Below are positions 1 to 8,206 of a stretch of DNA of 64,000 nucleotides, one piece after another (within the stretch, counting starts at the first letter, position 1; the number at the start of each line of letters is the position of its first letter). Origin of the DNA: Allobosea sp. 117 (GTDB lineage Bacteria; Pseudomonadota; Alphaproteobacteria; Rhizobiales; Xanthobacteraceae); contig NZ_JNLC01000012.1 in NCBI RefSeq assembly GCF_000702305.1, positions 186,001 to 250,000 on the forward strand. The letters are read 5' to 3'. Position numbers and translations under genes: made by a program. The notes under the pieces were generated by a model. That model made no database searches, had not been told where the DNA came from, and saw nothing but the letters and a program-made list of their open reading frames with translations.

Positions 1-96
1 CCGCCCTCCCGTCGCGGCGCCGTCGTCGCGCTGGTGGTCGGATTGTGCGCCGGCGCGCTGCTCGCCGCCGCGGCGCTGACCTTCATCCCGCGCTGA
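1..96 (+). CDS. C-terminal end of a membrane protein (partial)
   Basis: The frame is open from base 1 to a TGA at 94-96 and gives 31 residues. They start with a short basic stretch (PPSRRG) followed by about 20 hydrophobic residues (Val/Leu/Ala-rich) and end in FIPR. That is a single C-terminal membrane helix or the last helix of a larger protein. The rest lies left of the window, so the family cannot be named. It ends 8 bases before the convergent phosphoesterase gene. Confidence 0.55.
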   Translation, partial: PPSRRGAVVALVVGLCAGALLAAAALTFIPR

Positions 97-104
97 GCCC
101 GCAA

Positions 105-1034
105 TCAGATCGCGCGTCGCGGCGGCGCCGTGAGCACCCGCACAGTGCGCAGCGCGACCGCATGGTCGCCCGGCGCGAAACCGTGCGCCTCCATGGTGCA
201 GCGCCAGCCGGCCTCCAGCCGCTCGATGCGGTAGAGGTTGTATCCCCCGGGCCAACGCTTGTCGTCCGGCCCTGCTGCCGAGGACGGCGCCTCGACCACC
301 GGGATCAGCCCGTGCGGCCCTTGGATCTGCTCGACCATCAGGTGATGGTCGTGGCCGCAGATGACGAGATCGGCACCATGCCGGGCAAGGCAGGCACGGA
401 CCGCCTCGGCGTCGATCAGCCGCTTGTGCGTCGCCCGCGGCCCGCACGGAGGATGGTGGATCAGCACCACCCGGAACAGGTCCTCCCGCGCGAGCTCGTC
501 CAGCACCCGCCCGAGCCGCACGAGCTGGGCGCGGCCGACGCGCCCGGTCGCCATGAACGGATTGGTCGGCACCGCCGTCGACACGCCGATCAGCGCCACC
601 TCGCCGCGCCGCCGCACGAACGGGAAGGCGCTCTCGGCCGTGACGTCGCCGCCGGCAGCGTCTCCGCGCATGTAGTCGCCCCAGTTGAGCAGCGCGTGAT
701 GGGCGGTGGAGCGCACATAGGCGTCGTGATTGCCCGGCACCACCGTCACATCGTGCCCGTCGCCGAGCGACTCGAGGAAGGCAAGGCCGGTCTCGTATTC
801 CGCCGGCAGGCCGACATTCACCAAATCGCCAGTAACCGCGATATGATCGGGCGCCTTGGCCTTGATATCGGCGATCAGCGCCTCGATGGTCGAGGCGATG
901 AAGCGTCGCCGGCGATTGCGCAGGTTCAAAATGCCGAGCGCGCGCTTGCCGGCAAGCTCGCGCAGTCGCGCGCGTGGCGTGGGGCCGAGATGAGGGTCGG
1001 TGAGATGGGCGAGAACGAACACGGCCGTTTCCAT
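105..1034 (-). CDS. Calcineurin-like metallophosphoesterase
   Basis: A 309-residue cytoplasmic metallophosphoesterase. All block motifs of the superfamily are visible in order: DPHLG (D-x-H) near residue 12, GDLVNVG, GNHDA, HHPP and GHDHH near the C-terminus. These supply the dinuclear metal site that hydrolyses phosphomono- or diesters. Length and the isolated HHPP-GHDHH end resemble CpdA-type (class III cAMP phosphodiesterase) proteins, but the substrate is not defined by sequence. I chose the ATG at 1034 because the conserved domain begins at once (METAVFVLAHLTDPHLG); the frame upstream is open but carries no domain and runs antisense to the Nudix gene. It is divergent from that gene with about 90 bases between. 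Confidence 0.85.
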   Translation of the reverse strand: METAVFVLAHLTDPHLGPTPRARLRELAGKRALGILNLRNRRRRFIASTIEALIADIKAKAPDHIAVTGDLVNVGLPAEYETGLAFLESLGDGHDVTVVPGNHDAYVRSTAHHALLNWGDYMRGDAAGGDVTAESAFPFVRRRGEVALIGVSTAVPTNPFMATGRVGRAQLVRLGRVLDELAREDLFRVVLIHHPPCGPRATHKRLIDAEAVRACLARHGADLVICGHDHHLMVEQIQGPHGLIPVVEAPSSAAGPDDKRWPGGYNLYRIERLEAGWRCTMEAHGFAPGDHAVALRTVRVLTAPPRRAI

Positions 1035-1124
1035 ATCAGCCCCTACCGGCCGAGGGAAAGCGATCCGCCGCTGAATCACGAGCGCCCGCCCGATGAGCCG
1101 CGGCGGCCGCGACGGCTGCAGCGC

Positions 1125-1559
1125 ATGATGCATGTGTGGTGGCGCTTCGCCCGGGGCATGACGCTCGGGGTGCGCGGGGTCGTGCTGGCACCGGACCAGC
1201 ACGTCCTGCTGCTGCGCCACACCTATTCGCCCGGCTGGCAGTTTCCCGGCGGCGGCGTCGAGCCCGGCGAGACGCTGATGGAGGCGCTGAGGCGCGAGCT
1301 GGAGGAGGAGGCGGCGATCCACGTCGTCGGCGAGCCGCGTCTGCACGGCGTGTTCTTCAATTCCTTCGCCTCGCGGCGCGACCATGTGGCGGTCTATGTG
1401 ATCGAGCACTTCCGCGCCGGGGCGCCGATGGTGCCGAACCGCGAGATCGCCGAGGTCGGCTTCTTCCCGCTCGACGACCTGCCGCCGGAGACGACGCCCG
1501 GCACCCGCCGGCGCCTGCATGAGATCGTCGGCCAGCAGCCGGCGGCGCCGCGCTGGTAG
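1125..1559 (+). CDS. Nudix hydrolase
   Basis: A 144-residue Nudix domain protein expected to hydrolyse a nucleoside diphosphate linked to another group. The Nudix box is visible: GGVEPGE, then ALRRELEEEAAI, matching Gx5Ex7REUxEExGU except that the late glycine is Ala. It is preceded by the usual strand WQFPGGG. The start is uncertain: ATG at 1125 (MMHVWWRFARGMTLGVRG) is the last in-frame ATG before the conserved domain. An upstream ATG at 991 would overlap the divergent phosphoesterase, and no convincing Shine-Dalgarno sequence is seen. The substrate cannot be told. It ends 9 bases before the convergent methyltransferase gene. Confidence 0.8.
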   Translation: MMHVWWRFARGMTLGVRGVVLAPDQHVLLLRHTYSPGWQFPGGGVEPGETLMEALRRELEEEAAIHVVGEPRLHGVFFNSFASRRDHVAVYVIEHFRAGAPMVPNREIAEVGFFPLDDLPPETTPGTRRRLHEIVGQQPAAPRW

Positions 1560-1568
1560 GATGGCGCC

Positions 1569-2282
1569 TCAGACGCGCTCGCAGAAGAAATAGTGCGAGC
1601 GCCCGCCCCATTCCGGGGAATGATCGAGCACCCTGAAATTGCTCGCCTCCAACATGCCAATCATGGTGCTCGGCGCGTAGAGCCACCACCACGGTCCGTA
1701 ATTGGCCTTGCCGTCGACGCGGAACGGCTCCGACTCGGCACGGTTGAAGTGCATGATCTCGATGCCGCTCAGCCGGAAATGCTCGGACATGATGGCACGC
1801 TTGCGCTCGTTCACAGCCGGGATGAACAGGGTCTGCCCGCCGCTGAAGTCGATGGCCCCGACCTCGTTCTCCACCCGCTCCGGCACCACCATCGAGCCGA
1901 GCAGCAGATATCTGCGCGTCACGCTGGCGAGCCGGTCCAGCGTGTGGACCGGCGAGGGCGCGTGATAGATGATCCCCGAGCAGTGCACGACATCGAAGGT
2001 GCCGAGACGCTCGTGGACGTCCGGGGAGTCGAGATTGACGTTGCGCCGGCCATAGCCGGAAAAGCCGAGTTCGGCGGCGCGGGCGTCGAAACGGCCCCAG
2101 AGCTCGTGACTGAAGGGCAGGATGTCCGCCATCGTCGCGGCGCTCGCGCCGGCGTCCATCGCCACCGTGACCTTCTCGTTCACCGTGCCCCACAATCCGC
2201 CGATATCCACAAAGCTGAGGCCCGGCACATGGGCGCGGATGAGGCGATTCTGGAAGATGGTCGGATCGGGCAGTTCGGCCAT
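1569..2282 (-). CDS. Class I SAM-dependent methyltransferase
   Basis: A 237-residue protein with a Rossmann methyltransferase layout: a motif I-like loop FVDIGGLWG near residue 25, then FDVVHCSGIIYHAPSP (motif IV region) near residue 95, and a long C-terminal part rich in aromatic residues (GPWWWLYAP). The CSGIIYHAPSP element resembles the loop of CmoB-like and glycan/lipid methyltransferases, but the acceptor is unknown. The start at 2282 is favoured by GAGGGGGG a few bases upstream; an ATG at 2327 gives 15 extra residues without a domain. It sits immediately left of tRNA-Met and just outside the capsule locus, so a role in surface glycan modification is possible but not shown. Confidence 0.75.
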   Translation of the reverse strand: MAELPDPTIFQNRLIRAHVPGLSFVDIGGLWGTVNEKVTVAMDAGASAATMADILPFSHELWGRFDARAAELGFSGYGRRNVNLDSPDVHERLGTFDVVHCSGIIYHAPSPVHTLDRLASVTRRYLLLGSMVVPERVENEVGAIDFSGGQTLFIPAVNERKRAIMSEHFRLSGIEIMHFNRAESEPFRVDGKANYGPWWWLYAPSTMIGMLEASNFRVLDHSPEWGGRSHYFFCERV

Positions 2283-2425
2283 GAGACCCCCCTCGCATCG
2301 AACCTGCCCGCTTGCGAGAGCAGGCATGACGCTGGCCCGGCCGACCGCGCCTTGACACTGATCGGCCGCGTTCCTTATATCCGCCCACCTCGCGCTCGGA
2401 GCCGCATGCCGGCTTCGATCTCGGC

Positions 2426-2502
2426 GGCGGAGTAGCTCAGCTGGTTAGAGCACGGGAATCATAATCCTGGGGTCGGGGGTTCAAGTCCCTCCTCCGCTAC
2501 CA
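2426..2502 (+). tRNA. tRNA-Met (anticodon CAT), elongator type
   Basis: A complete 77-nt cloverleaf with encoded CCA. The acceptor GGCGGAG pairs with CTCCGCT (first pair G-U). The D arm is GCTC/GAGC, the anticodon stem CGGGA/TCCTG with loop ATCATAA, and the T arm GGGGG-TTCAAGT-CCCTC. The anticodon is CAT at about 2459-2461. The stem lacks the three G-C pairs next to the loop that mark initiator tRNA, and the body matches alphaproteobacterial elongator tRNA-Met rather than tRNA-Ile(CAT). Confidence 0.95.
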
Positions 2503-3106
2503 CTTAAAGAAAAATACCTCGACGACCCGGGCCGGCTCCGCACTGGCGGATGATCCACGCCACAGCGCGCCGGCTTGCGCAGCGTGAGGGTGACGGGCCG
2601 GCGTGCGCACGGCCGCGAAGCGACGTCACTTTACTGTAGCGTCGATGCGATCTGCTCTTCGGCAAAGCCGGCTCGCCACCACGAACGGTATTGGACGTGC
2701 CAAGGACATTCTGCCGCAGGCCCCATGCCAGGCCGACATCCTTCGGATGCTGGGACAACTGGTCCGAATCTTGCCAGTGACGTTACTGGAAGTTTGGGCT
2801 CGACGATGGGGGTACGCCAACGATATTACCGCCACGCGCTTCGATCCCGACTCTCAGGGCCGGACCTCGAAGAGAAGCCCTCAAGACGATTGCGACCGGG
2901 AGGCGAATTATGCCGGGGAAACAACCCGGCGCGGTTAACGCATTTATGCCGAGCCTCGTCAGCGCTCGTTAATCGCTGGACTTGGGTTGGTCATAATTGC
3001 ACAATGAAGAATAAATATTCCTAGCGCATCTCGCGTACGAGTAAAGAGATTCAAAATTGCCTTTAAGTTATGCCCATACTCACTCTAAGCGCAACGCTTG
3101 TTGGTG
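2503..3106. other. Long intergenic stretch between tRNA-Met and the capsule locus
   Basis: No convincing gene. Short frames here (for example 2603-2938 on +) have no recognisable domain and untypical codon use. Composition falls from GC-rich to clearly AT-rich between about 2940 and 3095, which fits a promoter region for the kpsS-like gene. I see no integrase, no insertion sequence and no repeat of the tRNA 3' end here. Confidence 0.6.
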
Positions 3107-4477
3107 ATGAACATGAGCATCGCGTTTCATCAATCGCAGCATGGGCAGCGCCGCCGGCGTGCCATATTCCTTCAAGGTCCGGTCGGGCCCTTCTTTTCTA
3201 CGCTGCAGGAAACGCTTGATCGCGCAGGCTGGCTAACCGTCAAGATCAACTTCAACGGCGGCGACCTCCTGTTCCAGGGAACGGGGCGCAAGCTGAGCTT
3301 CACCGACCGCCTGGCGAGCTGGCCTCGCTGGTTCAAGGGATTTCTGCAGAACTTCCAGCCCGACGTCATTCTGCTGTTCGGCGATCAGCGGCCGATCCAC
3401 CGTGCCGCCCGCGCCATCGCCCGCGCGGCAGGCGTGCAGGTCATATGCTTCGAGGAAGGCTATCTGCGGCCGAACTACATCACCATGGAGATGGGGGGCA
3501 ATAACGCGGCCTCCGCCCTGCGCCTGTGGCGCGGTGACGAACCAACGGTCGAGGCCACCCCGCCCGCGATCATGCCCACCAACGGCTTTTCGCCGATGGC
3601 GCGCTCCGCCGTATGGTACTTTACAGCCATGCATGCCGGCGTGCTGCGCTTCCCCCATTATCGCCATCATCGCCGGCGCGGCTTTGTGCTCGAAAGCGTG
3701 ATGTGGGCGCGGAACGCGCTACGGAAATGCCTGCGCCGCTATGAAAACCTTTTTCTGATCCAGTCGATTGTGGAGCGCCTGGACGGCCAATACTTTGTCG
3801 TCGCGCTGCAGGTACACGACGATCTTCAGTTGCGGCGGCACGGATGCCGCTGGACGATCGAGGGCCTCATCGAGACGGTGATCGGCTCCTTCGCGCGCGA
3901 GGCGCACCCCACCCATAATCTCGTGTTCAAGGGCCATCCGCTGGATCGCGGCCACAGCTCCGCGCGCGAGCTGGTTCGGGAGCTTGCTGCACTGCACGAT
4001 ATCAAGGATCGCGTGCATTTCATCGACGACGGCTCCCTCGGCCTCCTCACCCGCCATTCATGCGGCATGATCACGGTCAACAGCACCTCGGCCATGGTCG
4101 CCTTCGCGCATGGCAAGCCGGTGCTGGCACTCGGCGACAGCTTCTACGAGCCGCTGACCGTCAATGGCGCGGACCGCGCCGATCACACGCTCTCGCGGTT
4201 CTGGCGGGCCGCGCCGCTGCCCGAACCGGAGCGCTGGGAAGCCTTCCGTGCCCACATCGTTGCCACCAGCCAGGTGAATGGCAGCTTCTACATCGAGAAC
4301 GAGATCGATCAGACATGCGTCAGGGTATTGGCTCGCCTCGAAGCTATGCTCGAGGAGCAGCCCGCAGTGCAGCAAAATGTCATCCCGCTCGTGTACCGTG
4401 AGCAAACCAACGATGATCATGAGCCCGTCGACAACGTCGTCTGGCGCGGAACGGAAGATGGTGTATGGAGGCGGTAG
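3107..4477 (+). CDS. kpsS: Capsular polysaccharide biosynthesis protein, KpsS-like (Kdo transferase)
   Basis: A 456-residue cytoplasmic protein of the capsule KpsS/LipB family. In group 2 capsules KpsS adds the first beta-Kdo to lysophosphatidylglycerol, starting the linker that anchors capsule. Recognisable segments are RAIFLQGPVGPFF near residue 15, GDQRPIHRAARAIA and CFEEGYLRPNYITME (the acidic EEGY element common to KpsS and KpsC), FKGHPLDRGH, and TVNSTSAMVAFAHGKPVLALG. The start is ambiguous: TTG 3098, GTG 3104, ATG 3107 and ATG 3113 are all in frame with no strong Shine-Dalgarno; 3107 is taken. It leads a three-gene run with a GT4 gene and kpsC. The GGAGG just before its stop probably serves the next gene. 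Confidence 0.85.
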   Translation: MNMSIAFHQSQHGQRRRRAIFLQGPVGPFFSTLQETLDRAGWLTVKINFNGGDLLFQGTGRKLSFTDRLASWPRWFKGFLQNFQPDVILLFGDQRPIHRAARAIARAAGVQVICFEEGYLRPNYITMEMGGNNAASALRLWRGDEPTVEATPPAIMPTNGFSPMARSAVWYFTAMHAGVLRFPHYRHHRRRGFVLESVMWARNALRKCLRRYENLFLIQSIVERLDGQYFVVALQVHDDLQLRRHGCRWTIEGLIETVIGSFAREAHPTHNLVFKGHPLDRGHSSARELVRELAALHDIKDRVHFIDDGSLGLLTRHSCGMITVNSTSAMVAFAHGKPVLALGDSFYEPLTVNGADRADHTLSRFWRAAPLPEPERWEAFRAHIVATSQVNGSFYIENEIDQTCVRVLARLEAMLEEQPAVQQNVIPLVYREQTNDDHEPVDNVVWRGTEDGVWRR

Positions 4478-4482
4478 GCGAC

Positions 4483-5787
4483 ATGCGGTTGTTGCTCGAC
4501 GTCACGCGCTTGTGCCAGCGCGGACGGAGAACGACGCCGAGCGGCATCGACCGCGTCGAGTACGCCTATTTCTCCCATGCGATGGGCCAGCCCGCCGGCC
4601 TTGAGCCCTCTTTCGTCGTCTTCCAGAAGCTCATCGCCGGAATGCTGCGCAAGGAGCGCGCCCGCGAGTTGCGGCAGGCCATCGTGGAGGCCTGGAGCCT
4701 AGACCGCGGCTCGAACGAGGAAGCTTCCTATGTCGACCTGTGCGCCGAGCTGGAGCGCCCGCTTCGACTGGAAGCCCGGACACCGCTGCGCGTCGCGGCG
4801 CCGTCATCGGTCACGCATTGGCCCGGACGGGTGCTGTTCACGCCGCGCGACATGCTCCGCGCGCGCGTCCGGCTCGACCGGCATCTCGGCAGCGTCCCGC
4901 GCCATCCGCCCATTTATCTGCATACCTCGCACGGCCGGCTCGATCAGGGAGCCATTCAGCGCTGGCTGTCCTCGGCCAAGATCGCGCCGGTCTTCTTCCT
5001 GCACGACGTAATCCCGATCGACTATCCGGAATTCTGCCGCCCGGGCGAGAACGAGCGCCATCTCTCACGCCTCAGGGCCATCTCGAACCACGCCCGTCTC
5101 GTCTTGGTGAATTCGCAGGCGACCGCGGCTGCGGCATCCGCGCAGATGGATGCGATGGGCCTGCGCGTTCCACCCTTCGCCATTGTTCCTCTCGGCGTGG
5201 AGGACTGCTTTCGCGACCGCTCCGCGCTCACGCCGCCGCGCTCCACCCATCCTTATGCGGTCGTCGTCGGCACGATCGAACCGCGCAAGAACCTCGCCTT
5301 CCTTCTCGCCATCTGGCGCCGCCTCGTCGAGAAGCACGGCACGCGCACGCCGCGCCTGGTCATCATCGGTCGCCGGGGCTGGGAGAACGAGAACGTTCTC
5401 GACTATTTCGAGCGCTCGACCCTGCTCGCCCCCTTCGTCGTCGAGGCGTCCGACATTTCCGATACCGCGCTCGCTTCCGTCATGGCTGGCGCCTGCACGA
5501 TGATTGCGCCTTCGCTCGCCGAGGGGTTCAATCTGCCCATCGCCGAAGCGCTGGCGCTCGGCTGCCCGGTCATCGCGTCGGACCTGCCCGTCCACCGCGA
5601 GATCGCCGAAGGCAGCGCCCGTTTCGTCGATCCGCTCGACGGGCCGGGCTGGATGCACGCCATCGAACAGACCTTCCTCACCGAGAACGACGCGTCATCG
5701 CACGCGGCTCCGCCTTATGCTTCGCTCAGCTGGCGCGAGCATGTCGAACGCGCACTCGGCTTCATCGCCGAAAACGTCGCCGCATGA
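4483..5787 (+). CDS. Glycosyltransferase family 4 protein
   Basis: A 434-residue GT-B retaining glycosyltransferase. The C-terminal half carries the GT4 signature: VVVGTIEPRKNLAFLL, then APSLAEGFNLPIAEALALG with the E-x7-E pair, then FVDPLDG. The N-terminus begins MRLLLDVTRL and contains TPSGIDRVEYAYF, typical of capsule and O-antigen transferases. ATG 4483 is preferred over 4465 because GGAGG at 4468-4472 lies about ten bases upstream. It starts 5 bases after the kpsS-like stop and its TGA overlaps the kpsC ATG. It probably transfers a sugar of the capsule repeat or linker; donor and acceptor are not readable. Confidence 0.85.
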   Translation: MRLLLDVTRLCQRGRRTTPSGIDRVEYAYFSHAMGQPAGLEPSFVVFQKLIAGMLRKERARELRQAIVEAWSLDRGSNEEASYVDLCAELERPLRLEARTPLRVAAPSSVTHWPGRVLFTPRDMLRARVRLDRHLGSVPRHPPIYLHTSHGRLDQGAIQRWLSSAKIAPVFFLHDVIPIDYPEFCRPGENERHLSRLRAISNHARLVLVNSQATAAAASAQMDAMGLRVPPFAIVPLGVEDCFRDRSALTPPRSTHPYAVVVGTIEPRKNLAFLLAIWRRLVEKHGTRTPRLVIIGRRGWENENVLDYFERSTLLAPFVVEASDISDTALASVMAGACTMIAPSLAEGFNLPIAEALALGCPVIASDLPVHREIAEGSARFVDPLDGPGWMHAIEQTFLTENDASSHAAPPYASLSWREHVERALGFIAENVAA

Positions 5788-7778
5788 GTCCGCGTCGTAT
5801 CGCGCTGCCTCTCGTCACCCTCCGCCGCTTCCCCTGGTTAGCCACGGCACTTGCCCCGATCGAGGTCGGGGCGCTTGAGGATCCGAGCTTCCGGCCCGAC
5901 GCTGTCGCCGGCTGGGGCGCGAAGACGACAGCTTTCTACGCCCGCCTGCATGCGAAGGCACGCGGCCTCCCCTTCCTGACGCTCGAAGACGGTTTCTACC
6001 GCTCGGTCGGCCTCGGCAAGCAGGGAACGCCGGCGCTCTCCTTCACCCTGGACGCGCGCGGCCCCTATTTCGACGCGCGGCAGGAGAGCGAGCTCGAGAT
6101 GCTCCTGCTCGGCCCACTCGGCGCCGATATCGAGAGCCGCGGCCGCTCCCTGCGCGAGTTCATCGTCGAGAAGCGCCTGTCAAAGTTCAACTATGTCCCG
6201 GAGGATCCCGTTCGGCTCGACGCGCCGGAGGGACTGCCGCGAATCCTCCTGGTCGATCAGGTCGCCGGGGACCGCTCGCTTCTGGGCGCCGGAGCGAGCA
6301 CCGCGACCTTCGCGGCCATGCAGGCACAGGCGGAGGCGCTAGCGCGCGAGGGGCGCGCAGCGGCTTTCCTGAAAGTCCACCCGGACGTGGTTGCCGGCTA
6401 CGCGAAGGGCATGTTCGGTGCACCCTCCCCGCTCACGCGCCTCGCGCCCGAGGCGGGCCCGCACGCGCTCCTCGACGAGATCGACGAGGTGTGGACCGCA
6501 TCGAGCCAGTTGGGCTTCGACGCCCTCCTGCGCGGACGGCGCGTCGTCACCTTCGCCGCCCCCTTCTATGCCGGCTTCGGGCTGACGGAGGACCGCCCCG
6601 ACGATGCCGCGCCGCACGCCCGGGCCGCCCTCGCGCGGCGTGCCGCAAAACGCCTCTCGCTCGACGCGCTCGCCGGGGCGGCGATAGGCCTCTATCCGCG
6701 CTATTTCGATCCCGGCAGCGGCCGCGCCCTCGATGCCGAGGCGGCGCTCGAGCGCCTCGCCTTCTGGCGGGATCACTACCACGCACGGCGCTGGCCCGTC
6801 GTCGCGGTCGGCTTCGCCCGCCACAAGCATCGGCTCATGCGTGCCTATCTCGGTGCCGCCGGCCCCGGTGTACGCTTCTTCCGGCGCGAGCCGAGGGATC
6901 TGGTTCAGCGGGCACAGGCCGCGGGCGCCGGCGAGGTCGTCGCCTGGGGCGACCGGATATCGAGGAAGGCGGAATCCGTGGTGCGCGCGGCCGGTATTAC
7001 CGTGACGCGGGTCGAGGACGGCTTCCTGCGTTCGCGCGGGCTCGGGCGGAAGACAACCCCTCCCGTCTCGCTCTGCTTCGATCGCCGCGCCGCGCATTTC
7101 GATGCCACCCGCCCGAGCGATCTGGAAGCGCTGCTGCAGACCCACGCCTTCACCGACGCCGAGCGGGCCCGTGGCGCCGCCCTCGTGCACCGGATCGTCA
7201 CCGGCGGACTCACCAAATACAATCTGCGCGAAACGCTGCCGGACCTGCGGGCCAGGGCACGGGGGCGACGCATGGTGCTGGCGATGGCGCAGGTGCCGGG
7301 CGATGCCGCCTGGCGATTGGGCGCCGTGCCTTTCACCAACAATCTGGAGTTTCTCTCGGCGGTTCGCGCCGAATGCCCGGACGCGTATCTCATCTACAAG
7401 GAGCATCCCGACGTCGTCGCGCGCCTGCGCTCGGGAGCGATCGATCGCGAGGCCGCCGACCGGCTGGCCGACTGCGTGCTGACGCAGGGCGACGCCGCCC
7501 AACTCTACCCGCAGATCGACACGCTGCACGTCATGACCTCGCTCTCCGGCTTCGAGGCCCTGCTCCGGCGGCGCGAGGTGGTCTGCTGGGGCCTCCCCTT
7601 CTATGCCGGCTGGGGACTGACGCAGGATCGCGTACGCTCGTCGCGGCGGGGGCGGAAGCTCACCCTCGACGAGCTTGTCGTCGGCACGCTCGCGCTCTAT
7701 CCGGCCTATCTGTCGCCACAGTGCGGCATCCCGTGCGAGGTCGAAGACGTTCTGACCGCGCTGGCGGAGCCTGCCTGA
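5784..7778 (+). CDS. kpsC: Capsular polysaccharide biosynthesis protein, KpsC-like dual Kdo transferase
   Basis: A 664-residue protein made of two homologous halves, as in KpsC, which alternately adds beta-2,4 and beta-2,7 Kdo to build the capsule lipid linker. The duplication is visible: LEDGFYRSVGLGKQGTPALS near residue 65 recurs as VEDGFLRSRGLGRKTTPPVS near residue 411. The pairs FNYVPED/YNLRETLP, FLKVHPDVVAGY/YKEHPDVVARL and FAAPFYAGFGLTEDR/WGLPFYAGWGLTQDR also match. ATG 5784 overlaps the previous stop (ATGA), the usual sign of translational coupling. With the kpsS-like gene it predicts a poly-Kdo-anchored, ABC-exported (group 2-like) capsule. Confidence 0.9.
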   Translation: MSPRRIALPLVTLRRFPWLATALAPIEVGALEDPSFRPDAVAGWGAKTTAFYARLHAKARGLPFLTLEDGFYRSVGLGKQGTPALSFTLDARGPYFDARQESELEMLLLGPLGADIESRGRSLREFIVEKRLSKFNYVPEDPVRLDAPEGLPRILLVDQVAGDRSLLGAGASTATFAAMQAQAEALAREGRAAAFLKVHPDVVAGYAKGMFGAPSPLTRLAPEAGPHALLDEIDEVWTASSQLGFDALLRGRRVVTFAAPFYAGFGLTEDRPDDAAPHARAALARRAAKRLSLDALAGAAIGLYPRYFDPGSGRALDAEAALERLAFWRDHYHARRWPVVAVGFARHKHRLMRAYLGAAGPGVRFFRREPRDLVQRAQAAGAGEVVAWGDRISRKAESVVRAAGITVTRVEDGFLRSRGLGRKTTPPVSLCFDRRAAHFDATRPSDLEALLQTHAFTDAERARGAALVHRIVTGGLTKYNLRETLPDLRARARGRRMVLAMAQVPGDAAWRLGAVPFTNNLEFLSAVRAECPDAYLIYKEHPDVVARLRSGAIDREAADRLADCVLTQGDAAQLYPQIDTLHVMTSLSGFEALLRRREVVCWGLPFYAGWGLTQDRVRSSRRGRKLTLDELVVGTLALYPAYLSPQCGIPCEVEDVLTALAEPA

Positions 7779-8206
7779 CCAGGTGCTGGAGCCGTTTGGA
7801 GTGCGCCGGCATCGAGCCCGACCGGCCGCGCTTGTTCTCCCTGATAGAGCGCGGGGACATTTGCAGCCCGCTTCGTCCCCATTCCCGGCAATTTCGGCGC
7901 TCGAACGCGGCGCCACACCTGGTCACTTGCCGTTGCCGCACTGTGCTCGGCGGCGGCGTGACAATCCCCGCTATGAAATTCGCGCAGTTTTATCTTCACT
8001 CTGTCATCGCGGCTGCGTAGAGGGAGCGGAAATGACAACCTCCTCCTTTGAAAGAAACCTGAGGAAAAGGAAATTGGCGTAACACGGTGACTGGCCAAGA
8101 TGCCTGTGGCCGGCAGGAGACACTGTCGGCGTAAGCGTTTCCATTGGGGTCGCCTCGTTACGGTGTGCGTGTTATGGCTTCCCGGTAGGGGTCGAGATCG
8201 AGACAG
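7779..8206. other. Intergenic region between kpsC and the export lipoprotein gene
   Basis: 428 bases without a clear gene. It probably holds the promoter of the wza/kpsD-like gene. A 17-codon mini-frame with a good ribosome binding site (8032-8082) is listed separately. I see no hairpin followed by a T run after kpsC. Confidence 0.55.
8032..8082 (+). CDS. Possible 16-residue leader or small peptide
   Basis: ATG at 8032 follows the strong Shine-Dalgarno-like AGGGAGCGGA and reads MTTSSFERNLRKRKLA before TAA. The peptide is basic and the local base use is AT-richer than the genes around it. It lies about 120 bases upstream of the export lipoprotein gene, so it could be a leader peptide, but so short a frame with a chance SD is weak evidence. 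Confidence 0.22.
   Translation: MTTSSFERNLRKRKLA

Noticed and set aside
2603-2938. 111-codon frame after tRNA-Met
   Set aside because: No ribosome binding site, no recognisable domain and atypical codon use.
2426-3106. tRNA-Met as attachment site of an island carrying the capsule genes
   Set aside because: No integrase nearby and no second copy of the tRNA 3' end found by eye in the capsule region.
6339-7916. 525-codon minus-strand frame across kpsC
   Set aside because: Shadow of kpsC; no start signal or domain.
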